The position numbers were made by a program, and so were the translations under genes. Below, piece after piece: positions 11,701-22,300 of a stretch of 64,000 nucleotides of DNA; positions within the stretch are counted from its first letter, which is position 1, and the number at the start of each line of letters is the position of its first letter. Source of the stretch: Harmonia axyridis (lineage: Eukaryota; Arthropoda; Insecta; Coleoptera; Coccinellidae); the NCBI RefSeq assembly GCF_914767665.1, contig NC_059504.1, positions 39,153,720-39,217,719 of the forward strand, read 5' to 3'. Under the pieces are notes generated by a model that was given only the letters and a program-made list of their open reading frames with translations, had not been told where the DNA came from and searched no databases.

Positions 11701-14700
11701 GCACTTCCCGGACGGTTGCCGAAAAATTAATTTTACCAAATACTGATCCGAATAACAACTGAATAGTCAACCAAAAAAAATCATGACAAGACACCTTTCA
11801 AATGATAATCAATCTACTTTTAAGCAAAATCATTGGTCACACAGGCATAAAAGTGTCATGGCAGTTTATCAAAAATGAAAAAAGAAGACTCTAGGAGTTA
11901 TTTATTGAACAGTTTCTTCCAATTCTTTTCTTGTAATAAATCGTAAATTGTTGAAATTACTATTCAGAATGAAAAATACGTTGAAATCAGACGAGCGGGT
12001 GAAATCCGATCTTATCTCAGAAGCAGGATGTATCCATTTTATCGATTATTGCATTTCTCAGTTATCGTCTCACTGCGTTGGTGAAATCGATATATTTTTT
12101 TAGGGATAAGAAAAAACAAACTAGATACGGGGAAATCTTGACTTATCTGAGTTCGACAAATGCGTAGAACCGTTATGGTCGTTCCCAGATGACACAGCAG
12201 AAAGTTTGTATGGATCCAGCTGAGACAGCAGAAAAAATCTAGCCTTGAGCTGAGATTGAAGGCGGGGTCTGTTGACGGAAAATGAAGAAGGATAAAAAAA
12301 AATTCTGAGAATGATTTAATTGGGGGTGGTATACTGGGCAATTTCTGGGCGGACTTAGATAAGTACGAGGTTAAGATTTTGGTGAGACGGAAGTAGAAAG
12401 ATCAGTATCATTTAGGCCATTTAGGGACTCGTATTGAGAACGGTTTATATCAAACGTCGGTCGCGAAACCGGACTTATAGCAAAAAAATTTCTTTTTCAA
12501 GATCAGAGTGATTTTTAATGAGGTCAAGTTAAATAGAAAGGTAAATTAGTAAATGAGAAATTTTAAAAAATTTTGAGTATTCAAGAAAGAAGGAATTGTT
12601 TTGATATAGAAAGAGATTAGCAGATTAGCTCGGAGTGCGCGAATCGGAAGTGGAGTTATTAAGAGGAATGAGGAATTACAGTCTAAAGTGAAAGAGTTGA
12701 AGAATTGAAACTAGGTATAGGCAGGACCCACCTAGCACAGCTTTTTTATTTGATGAGAAACCTCTACTTTCTTCGATGAAGATAAGTTTTAATGAGTAGT
12801 CCCGATTCTCCCTAAATTCAAAGTTGAATAGATAATTTTGTTTATTTTGTTTCTCTTGTTTGAGTAGAAGATTATTGGAGATATTTTTTTAATCATAAAG
12901 TTTTTCGTCGTTTAGTCAAATATACACAAATTTTGTGAATATTGTAATTTTGGTTTTTTTTCTTTATTATATTTAAATTTTAAAAAATTACTCGATTTTT
13001 ATTAACCCAGAAATCTTATCCAGTCCCTAAAGAAAAAAAATCAACTTAAAAGACCTGTCCATATAAGCGACGGGCCGAACTCACAATAACATCTTTGTGA
13101 ATCAATATATTATAATTATTCATTTTCCGAGACCTCTGGAAAGCCGCTCTTCCAGGGGTTGAAAGAACATCTCAACCAGAGATAGTGCACTTGGTCAACA
13201 TTCGAAGACCACCCGTTCATTACAATCTTATAAATTGTTCGAAGTGTCCACTATTGTTTTGGATACAAGCTCTTGACCTTTCGAGGAAATCGAATTTAAG
13301 TTTTCTTAGGAAGTTTTCATTCAGCTGCACCATGTACCTCAGCAATAAAACAGGTTTGTGAAAAAGCATGTGAAAGTGTTATTATTTTTCATGGTTGAAT
13401 TTCCGGTTGTTAGTTGGAATAGTTATTCGGATTGTAGAATTAATTTCTGCCAAACAAATTTTTAATTTCATTACTAGTACATATGTTTGTATTCATAAAA
13501 GCGCAATTATCTTGAAAAATGTTAGTTTTTCTAGATTCAAACAAGTATACTTTTCATCACAACATTAAATGGGATATTCGAAAAATATGTAATTTTTCTG
13601 ATTTAACCGGTGAAGTAATGAATAGAGGAGAAAAGGGATCATGAGGCCCTTCTTGTACGGTACAGGTGGCAACTGAAAATGTGATTTCAACACCCTGTAT
13701 CCATGCAAGGAAACTCTATTTGAGAAAAGAAATATTAGGAAAGTCTTCCTTAATGTTCAAGGCGAATCTTCTGTTTAAAATTGGCATTATAGTTTCGAGG
13801 CACCCTGTATTTGATCTTTTTCTACAAATTTCTCACTCAAACACAGATATATAGTTTTCACTCCATCATCTTCTGACAATAATTGTGAGGGCACCACACC
13901 GAAATTATATGTTTATACAAAGGCGAAATTCGAGGCTTGTTTGTAAAAAACTGGTTATACATTTAGGATTCAAAGTATTGTCCATCGCTGACCACCTGCT
14001 ATGACAAAATTTCCATTACAAAAGTCTTACCGTTTCGAGATATTTTTTTTTGAAAATAATGAATTTTTGACCCTTTCACTAGATTTGTCTTTACTGTTGG
14101 TACAATTAGATGGAAGTTGTTTACACATTCAACATATGGAAAATTCCTACGATTCTGAATTTCAAACTAGTTACTGATAAATGCTAAATGATTTCAAGGG
14201 AATATATGTTTTTAATCCCATTTAGTTTTCGAAGCTTTGTATACCCTACCTCCCTTCGTTTCTAGTGGTGTGATAGGTAATCTATCATCGATCATATGTG
14301 ATCGATTGTGAATATGAGAATCAGATATATTACTTACGTATTATTCATCATCGTCGAAGAAATCCAGGAATTTATTGAAGGTAAAAATGTCCGAAAAAAA
14401 AAATAAACCCGCAGTGTAAACGACTTTAGAAATAAATGAGTAGCAAAATCGCTAGAGAAATAAAAAATGAATGGCGAATTATCATCGAGTCAGATGATAT
14501 TTTTTGTTGGGGGGGGGGGGGGGTTGGTTATTGATACTATTTCAGCAGGGGCGCCAAAAAATTATTTGCTTCAGGCGCCAAAATTGCTCGCGTCGGCCCT
14601 GTTATTGACATTAGACAATCTGAATAACAGGCTTAGTTTATATGGGAAAACAGTTCAATAAGGGCGGCCACTCACGATGCGCCCATGTTCGAGCGTTCGG

Positions 14701-17700
14701 ATAATTTTACAGTCGGGCAGCTCGGGACACGACCGCACGACTGTAAATCAGAGAATGAACTTGACTGCCCGACTGGAATCTCTCGAACGCCTGCTACCAA
14801 ACGCTCGAAAAAACGCTTCGTGAGTGGCGGACATTACATACCTACCTACTATTCGCACACAATTATTTCACTATGGTACTTTGGGGCTGAGTTGGTGCAG
14901 TGCTATCTTTCTCATTCCTTTTGCATTTCATTTTGTTCATGATCGAAAACTTTCAATCAATTGTGTAGCTTGAAAAGGGGTGTTTTTGCATATGTTTTTT
15001 CTTTTCAGAAAACCATCTTGTAGTTCTACCATTCAACGAAGAGATGATAGTGGTTCTACTGCTTCGAGCGAACCAGGTGATAAATACAATTTATCCATTC
15101 ATTTGTTGATTGAGTGTTATCATAAAACACCCCATGAATGTTGAAAATCTTTTCCGTAGAAGATCTTGTTTCAATAACGTTATTGATAATAAGATGTGTT
15201 ATCTTATAATTGAAATGGGACGTTCAGTAACTCAACTACCTTTTTAATTTGAAAATTATCAAACAATGATTTTCACAGATGATACCAATACATGCAATGA
15301 GCTGAATGTAGATGCTCTCATAGAAAAAATTCGGATCAATCCGATTCTTTATGATCGAAAACACAGAGATGCAAAGAATCACGATTTGAAATTGAAAACT
15401 TGGAAAAAACTTGCGAAAGAAATTGGAATACCAGGTAAGTCAGAGTTAAGAGTCGCTCTTATATATTATATATAGCTCTAAGTTAAACATTTTTTCTTCC
15501 TTAAATGTTTCCGGTACATTTCAATCTTCAAAAAAAATATCGAAAAAAAAATGTTTGGAAAACTAACAGAAGTCGGAAGTTCTTGACCGCTCGTTCGTTC
15601 ATTCGCTAATTTCGCCCCTGAAGGCCACATATTTATACCTAAGGCATAGGTCAAAAGCTTCTGGCTTCTATACCTGACTCATAATATCTGCACATATTTA
15701 TAAATGAATGAATGAATCGTTCGAAATTTATGAACCTGATCTTTCAGTTTCTGATTGTGTGAACAGATGGAAAATTTTGAGAGAAAAATATGCTAAGGAA
15801 AGGAAATATAGGAAAAGTAACCCAGATGGACGTAAATGGTACTTATTCGAGAAATTGTCATTTCTAGAAGCCCACGTCTTTAAGAAGTAAGTATTTATAG
15901 ATTGAATTAAAGGATAATTTTTTGAATGCACTATTATTGCTTTATTTTGCAATTTATTCCATCAAATATTCAGAAAAATAAACACCAATCCAGATTTTCT
16001 ATGAAGCACCCTTCAATACTTTTATAAATTTATTTATGAGAAAACGTTCAGAAACAGTGTTTTCCAAGTTTATTTACTCCTAGTTTTAAAATTGTTTCGA
16101 AATTGTTCACCCCATAATTAAAGAGACACATTTTTCTCCCAATATATTAGAAGATAGACTGTAAAGTAAATTGTATTTTTCTAGAGTTGTTTGGTTGGAA
16201 ATAAGGAGAAATGTCCATCCACTAAACCATTTATTTGAAACCATCAAATTATTTCTGAAACCTTGTTGATACCAATTGTGATAAGTATTTTCTCAATTGT
16301 TTATAACCTTTTTTGTTGAGATGCGTGAAAATGCCTGATTTGTGTAACGGCGAGCTGCGTATTGAATTTTCACTGTGATTTCAACTCCCGCTCCCTTCCA
16401 ACCGGTTTTTCTGTCGCGCTTGATGCGAGATAATAATTCACAGATACAACATAATGAACGAAAATTCAACTTATCTTTATACAGGGTGGTCGAGCTGACT
16501 CCCTGATTTTTAAATTCAATAAAAACAAATTCCAATTTCCAACATAGACAGTGTGGTCCAACTAAAACTTAACACCTCGGTTTTCCGGCTTTAAAATAAA
16601 AATGTGGGAAATCACTCGGATCCGTCAATTTCTGATTCGGGGGAACAACTTTTCCGCTCTTCGCATCCCCGTAACTGCAACCCCGTAACGGGGGTGAGTA
16701 CAACCCCTTGATTTTGAATAGGGATGAGGAGGTCTGTGTTTCCGCCCATTTGGCCGGTCTTTCTGCTGGCATCCTCTCCACATGGTCTTTCCAGAACCTC
16801 AGGCTTAAGTTATGCTACGAAAACTGAATTGGGGAATTTCTGTGGTTTGGCTGCCGTGTGTTATTATTTATTATAAAGGCAACTTGAAGATTTTTTCATA
16901 GGGAATGTTGAAAAACACATCGTAGCAGAACAACCTTATGTTGTTTTTAAGAATCGAGGATGAAATATGAAAAGGCGATCAACAAACTGAGCCGACTTGC
17001 CGCCTCTCAAATAGATGCGTCTGAAACAGTCGCTTCACTGTTTCACCCCTAACGCCGGCCCTGCCTATTGTGGTGGGTTGTTGCTCGATTTCCCAGATAA
17101 TTCATTTAAAATGGCTCCAACTGAAAAATTCAAATAACAGTCTATGAAAAGAGATTTGAGTGATTTGACCAAAGAAAAAGTTAAGCTTCCATGTGGTAGG
17201 CATAATCATTTTATCATCAGAACAGAAGAGGGAAAAATAGTGTTTGTATGAAGGCTTTCGATGTTGCCGTTAGGATACATTTCTCAAATGAGAGGATGAA
17301 TATGCAATTGGAAGCGAATCGACAAATAAAATACCTGAACACCTCTGCACAAAAGACCTAAATCTTCTAACTTCATAAAAAATATCCTTTGCATTATTAT
17401 TATTATTCTTCCTTCAGCTAGGGAATTCTCCATTTGCTTAGTCTCTTTCGGTGGTCTTCCATTGAGTCCTGAATGATTGAAGGTGTATGCAATTCTATAT
17501 GACTCCATCCTATCAACAATAAGGTCTCTCCATTCCTTCCTTCTTTGCCTACACCACTTGACAATATCCTTTATACCAGACTTTTCTCTTATTGACTTGC
17601 TGGTCTGTTTTTCTCTCAATTTTACATCTGACATCCTCCTCAAGATTTTCATTTCTAAAGATCTGAGCTTCTGTTTGGTTGTCTATGTTTTACCGCACGG

Positions 17701-18962
17701 GTTTATAAGGCGTAGGTCATAACTGTGCGCACCATTGCTCTGTAGAGTATCACCTTACTTTCCTTGATAATGTATTTGTTTTTCCAAACCATTATGTTTG
17801 GATACCCATTTATCTGCGCTGTCTTTACGGCTTGCTGTCGGACTTCTGCATAGAGATCTCTGTGACTGGTGATTTAAACTCCTAGATATTGGAAGACCAT
17901 TGTCTGTTGAATGACGGTGTTTTCCAGTTCTAGTTTGCATCGACCAGGTTCTTTACTTATCACCATACATTTAGTTTTGTCACCAGATATCTTAATGTTG
18001 TATTGTTTGCTGATAATATTGCACAGATGTAGTAACCTCAACAGATCATCCTCACAATCCGCTAAAAGAAGCACATCAATGTTTATAACAATGCAAACAA
18101 TGTTTATGTTCAGGATTCTAATGTGGATTCCTTTCTTTCCTTTCAAAGATTAAGTTATGCGATCCATTATCAGACTAAAGAAGGGGCTTAGTGAATCTCC
18201 TTATCTCATACCTATGCATGTTTATACTCATAGTGATAAGTTTTGTGATTCCATCAATTGTTTTGACTCTAGTTGATATATTATTGCATTATGACATTCA
18301 AATTCAAAGGTCATTTTAATCGTTGAATTATATGAAAGATCCCTTTATTTCAAGAAACATTTCGACCAAGTTTTTGAGTGCTTGTTAAAATACCGAATTC
18401 TTAATATAAACATCTTTCGACTCATTACAGAAAGTACAGCTTCACATACCCATATGCCAGCTAAAGTTTAAATATCCCCTTGTTTCCAGATATATTTGTT
18501 TTATGTTTCCTCAATTCTTGTTACAATATTGATATTTGATCTAATTATTTTTCAACTTATTACAGAAGGTATTCACATACCCATATGCCAGCTAGAGTTC
18601 CTAGAGGATTTTTGAACAATGATGCAGCTAATCCTCTGAGAGATGATATGTACTCGTCTTCTAAGTCAGTTGTAAATGATAATCAGGCTCAAGGATTGGT
18701 GTTAGAGTCAAGAGGACCGAAGTCAAATGCTGAATATGATATGATTCTTGACCAAATGAGTACACGTCAGTTTTTTGAGGACAATAATGGAACAATAGAT
18801 GATATTTTTGTTTCAAGTGTTATTGAAGAATCACTTAAGGACGAAGATGAATTATTTGCACTAACTATTGCAGCTGAATTGAAGAGAATCACTAATTCTA
18901 GGAAAAAAATTAAGCTGAAAGCGGATATTTACAAATTGCTTCAAGCAAATTTGCAACAGTAA
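8800..18962 (+). CDS. tandem-MADF, BESS-motif DNA-binding protein (7 exons, 387 aa)
   Basis: Exons: 8800-8902, 8971-9123, 9181-9328, 15009-15076, 15279-15434, 15748-15886 and 18566-18962. Phases match at every junction (1,1,2,1,1,2), and the total of 1164 nt gives 387 aa plus TAA. The start follows AAA and is the first in-frame ATG after a TGA at 8746. Residues about 45-130 form one MADF domain (LIRNCPLLYD, then WKAIGEVF and WEALKQSF). Residues about 168-255 form a second (LIEKIRINPILYDRKH, WKKLAKEI, CVNRWKILREKY). A serine-rich linker of about 35 aa joins them. Residues about 346-385 match the BESS motif (DEDELFALTIAAELKRI...). In this family MADF, a Myb/SANT-like fold, binds DNA and BESS mediates protein contacts, so a nuclear transcriptional regulator is expected. 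Most insect relatives carry one MADF. Intron 3 is 5.7 kb and full of repeats. The target genes are unknown. Confidence 0.85.
8903..8970 (+). other. intron 1 with tandem NAG acceptor
   Basis: The donor is CTAG|GTACCT. Two AGs six bases apart (8963-8964 and 8969-8970) can both act as acceptor, and both keep phase 1 because they differ by six bases. Use of the upstream one would insert two residues (Glu-Ile) before Asp35. The intron is 62 or 68 bp. Confidence 0.6.
9124..9180 (+). other. intron 2, non-canonical GC-AG, 57 bp
   Basis: The MADF reading frame must leave the first exon before the TAA at 9132. The only donor that joins in phase with the strong TTTTTAG acceptor at 9180 is ACAA|GCAAGG, giving codon AGT (Ser86). 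No GT donor in this stretch keeps the frame into WEALKQSF. GC-AG introns are a known minority class whose donors otherwise match the consensus, as here. Confidence 0.6.
11335..11726. repeat. 392 bp interspersed repeat, copy A, inside intron 3
   Basis: It is nearly identical to 49781-50172 and in the same orientation. The left third is an inverted repeat (TTACGTAAC...TTTTTTTGGAC against GTCCAAAAAAACC...GTTACGTAC). Its centre is a hairpin with 9 bp arms (TTCCAGGAC / GTCCTGGAA) around a 12 bp loop at 11402-11413. The right part is bounded by CGGCAACC and GGTTGCCG and holds two more palindromes (CCTAGTCCGGGAAGTACGTA and TCCGGGAAGTGAGCACTTCC). There is no coding capacity. It looks like a compound MITE or other non-autonomous element. 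Confidence 0.75.
12000..13890. other. intron 3 interior, no feature recognised
   Basis: This part of the long intron of the MADF gene has a purine-rich stretch (about 12180-12720) and AT-rich sequence with no supported open frame or identifiable repeat family. A minus-strand frame of 100 codons at 12039-12341 lacks any domain or splice support. Confidence 0.5.
13900..14080. mobile_element. chimeric fragment: mariner end fused to TIR-element end
   Basis: Bases 13965-13993 repeat the mariner 3' coding sequence of 3256-3279 (AAAGTATTGTCCATCGCTGACC). From 13993 the sequence becomes the subterminal part of the element at 46436-47211 (CCACCTGCTATGACAAAAT, then AAAAGTCTTACCGTTTCGAG). The switch occurs within one or two bases. 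Confidence 0.6.
14509..14523 (+). repeat. poly-G run of 15
   Basis: An uninterrupted G tract is read directly. It sits next to a fragment with GGGGCGCC and GGCGCC boxes and a CGGCCCTG end, which may be a transposon remnant. Homopolymers of this length are prone to sequencing length error. Confidence 0.8.
14662..14833. mobile_element. 172 bp MITE with GCCACTCACGA termini
   Basis: The left end reads GGCGGCCACTCACGATGCG and the right end inverts it as CGCTTCGTGAGTGGCGGAC. Arms are about 36 bp and include TTCGAGCGTT. The interior holds a second pair, ACAGTCGGGCAG against CTGCCCGACTG. It is GC-richer than its surroundings. It is non-coding and lies just upstream of exon 4 of the MADF gene. Confidence 0.7.
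15890..17270. other. intron 6, left part
   Basis: AT-rich intron sequence. At 16485 a TACAGGGTGG motif resembles the terminus found on many repeats in the window. Around 16980-17065 a short GC-rich piece ends in CCGGCCCTG. No coding exon that would fit phase 2 was found here. Confidence 0.45.
17280..18250 (-). mobile_element. 5'-truncated non-LTR retrotransposon, reverse transcriptase end
   Basis: It lies in intron 6, opposite to the host gene. Minus-strand frames give, in order, a decayed catalytic region (LLLADCEDDLLRLLHLCN, after what should be the YADD box but reads INID), then NIKISGDKTKCMVISKEP, then a FQYLGV block, and later MKILRRMSDVKLREKQ and IVKWCRQRRKEWRDLI, then a GRPPKET tail. 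These blocks are typical of the C-terminal half of non-LTR reverse transcriptases common in insects. Frameshifts and the lost catalytic aspartate make it dead. Confidence 0.8.
18413..18475 (+). pseudogene. decayed duplicate of the start of the last MADF-gene exon
   Basis: CATTACAG|AAAGTACAGCTTCACATACCC at 18423-18451 copies TTATTACAG|AAGGTATTCACATACCC at 18557-18580, and the shared ACATACCCATATGCCAGCTA runs on in both. The upstream copy has a four-base insertion and would stop at TAA after about ten codons. The flanking intron is also loosely duplicated, which suggests a tandem duplication of about 135 bp. Its intact acceptor could compete for splicing and yield a protein lacking the BESS motif. 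Confidence 0.6.
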
Positions 18963-19035
18963 GAAAAGGAGATTCTTAGTTACTAGATGTTATACATTAT
19001 CTTAAAATTGGAACATATTATACTTAAAAGCTAAA

Positions 19036-19041
19036 AATAAA
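19036..19041 (+). terminator. poly(A) signal of the MADF gene
   Basis: AATAAA lies 74 bp after the TAA stop, within an AT-rich 3' region. The position is normal for an insect 3' UTR. Confidence 0.6.
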
Positions 19042-19320
19042 AATTATACCCTGTATTTCGAATGAAGTGTAATATTTCAAACCTTGAACCTGAAGTCCAG
19101 AGACAACAAAGTTTTGTTTTAATTTCAGTAAATTTAAGTTTTTTTATAGGGTATAATAAACCTAGATTTGGGCTTGTGTTATGGGAAAAAAGGATAAAAA
19201 TAAAAGCTTGATAAAAATATGGGATCTATTGATCAAAACTTTCTATTCATCATAATATATAAATAAATAAATAAAAAAAAACTATTACACTTAGTTATCT
19301 ACTGTTTCTCTGAAAAAATG

Positions 19321-22300
19321 TTAGCTACTATTAATAGTCAAAGCATCAATATGTTCGCTTATTATATGTTTATCAAATTCACTTTGCGTAGAACCAACAT
19401 ATTTGTCACAAGTTGGACATTTGAAGAGTTTTGCCAAATGTTCATCAGTTTTTACATGTTCTTGTAGCACTTTTTCCGAATGAAAAGATACATTGCATAA
19501 GTCACAAGTGTACTTTGATTCACCATAACGCTTCATATGTGTAGTCAGACAACTGGACTGCGAGAATGACTTGCTGCAAATTTTACACACAAAGGGTTTT
19601 TCTCCTGTATGGGATCTTTTATGAACTATTAACGTACTTGAGCCATTAAAACCTGAAAAAAATACGTAATTTTTATAAAATAACACATACATTTTCAGTA
19701 AAAAAAAGTAGGTTGTAGAAAATATATTTCATATTTATTTCTACCCTCAAAAAAATGATTAACGAAGAGCTGTTGAATAATCAATAAATCAAATTAAATA
19801 TTTCCTGAAACATCTTCCAACAACCTTCGGCATTCAAGATGAAAATCAAAAGATCTGCTAGGAATATTTTATCTAGGAAATGTTCAAAAGATTTCCCAAA
19901 AAAAAATTATGGAAGAGCTTTAGCAATGGGCTAGTATGAGAAAAACATAATTACCTTTATTGCATATATCACAACGATGAGATTTTTCACCTGTGTGTGT
20001 TCTCATGTGCTTTGTTAGTTCATTTGATTGGCAAAAAGCTTTAGAACAAACAGAGCACACATAAGGGCGTTCTCCAGTGTGGGTTCGTATATGTGCTATT
20101 AAATTTGAACCGGCCGAGAATGCTTTCCAACACATGGGACACTTATGAGGTCGTTCACCTGAAACATAATTAATACTTGGCTTGTAATTGATATCACAGA
20201 AGCACCTAAATTTATATATCATAATTCAAGATCAGAAAAAAGTTAATGTATTTTATAGCATTAACAGAATCAATATTGCCTCAAAATTTATCTTTATATA
20301 CAGAGTGTTCCTAAATTGACTGACGAAAATGAGAGATTCCTTCAATAATTCTAGAAAAAAGAAATCCTATTAATAAGGACCAGCAAACCCGTTGTTTTTG
20401 AGGATACTATGTTTCTTGTAGTCCTATTTTTGGTGATTATATAATCTTATCCAATCTTTATGAATTATTGCTACAGATCGAGAAAATGAGCACCAAAACT
20501 AATAATTATTTATTCATCACAGGCTATTTACGGTAATTTGGTTTTTCCTGAGTATTTCGAGTGAATTATTGCTTGAAAGTAATGTTTGATTTAAATAAAG
20601 GTAGCAGATATAAGTTACAAAAAGTAGAAAATAGAGGTATGAGAAAAGAGGTATTTTGAAATGTAATATAAGAACTCCCATAAGGAATATATTATATTGT
20701 TTGAAATTGATGAGTGTCAATCAGAGAATTATTTATAGAACATTAGATTTAATATTCAAGGCAAGGAATGAAATGTTACCTGAATATTTGAGTGAAAACC
20801 TAAAATTTGCTAATGAGATACATAATTATAATACACGACGATTTACATGGAGAAAGTTAATACTACATTAATGAATAAATCCACATTTAGCAGGGGATTA
20901 GTTCTCTTCAATAAACTACCTGAAATTATCAAATATTGCAATAATTATAAAGAATTTAAAAAATTGTTTAATGAATTATATTTATGAAGGATTTAATCAA
21001 GTTAGTGGATTACATTTATATTGTTTTCAATAGCCGAGTGCTATGTATAAAGAAAACAGCAGGCAACTAAATTTAAAGAACTCAAAAGCAAAAATTATTG
21101 TACTGATGAAGACCATTTTTGAATAGTTCGGGATAAAAAACATTTTTAACTATTCACCTGTATGTGTCCTCATATGCTTCTCTAAATCCTGAGCTTGCAC
21201 AAATCCTTTTGGACAGATTGTGCATTTAAAAGGCCTATCATTGTTATGCATTCTCATATGAATCTTATAGTTGCCACCATGCATGAATTCTTTGGTACAA
21301 ACTGTACATTTATATGGCATATCTGTTTTGGAATGAATTTTCATATGTCTATTTTTCTTAGTCGAATTCAAAAATATTTTGAAACAAACAGGACATTGGT
21401 TTGGATTCACTGGAGGTTTTTTCGAATTTTTCATTTTATCTGAATTCTCCTCAATTGGATTATTCTCAGTAGTTATTTCTTTAGATACTGATGTTATCTG
21501 TTCAGGCATTTGTTGAATATTTTGTGGAGTTTGGGATTGTATTTGTTGTATTGGTACTGAGGAAATCATCTGAAAAAAAAAATTGTGAATATCTGTATGA
21601 CTATGATCAAGAGTAAAATATCCTCAACTGGGTACTCTTTTAAAGGTCACAGAATCAAAAGGACTTCATAATAAATACAGGGTTCTTATAAAGGAATTCG
21701 ACGTAGCAGTGGACCTTGAAATTATTTATCTCTTTTCACAAAGGCTTGTTCCTGATTTGTCGATATGGGATCGGTGAAAACAATACCACACTACTTTCAT
21801 TTACAAATCTGACATTATACATACCTAGCAAGGATATTTTATTTGACAAATCACCCCATATTCTCTTTATAATGATATAAACCAGAATATTTCTCATTTT
21901 CTTGGATTAAAACTACATGTTTGTCCGCAATTTTCTCAGCGATATGAAATCTGTGACTGTAAATATACTGATACCACTCCAAAAAGTCAGGAAAAGACCT
22001 GATACTGGTATCTATTCTATATAACATTTCAAAATTCACAATCATAAATTTTTTATTAATTCTTAGTGAAATTTTGAGAATTTTTTACCTCCAAACCCTA
22101 GACAAGTAAATTAAAATATGTCAAAGACCACTACGATGTAAAAATAATTTTCAAAAGACCCTTTATTATTGAATTCAATTCATTTTCATTTCATCACATT
22201 AATGTCTTTACCTGATTATGCATCAAGGCAGGTTGCAAGGGCTGCAGTGTGATAGGATAGGATGTACTGTATATAACATTTGAAATATTATAATTTGAAA

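Noticed and set aside
17477..17722. Plus-strand frame across the retrotransposon
   Set aside because: It is antisense to the recognised reverse-transcriptase frame at 17284-17652.
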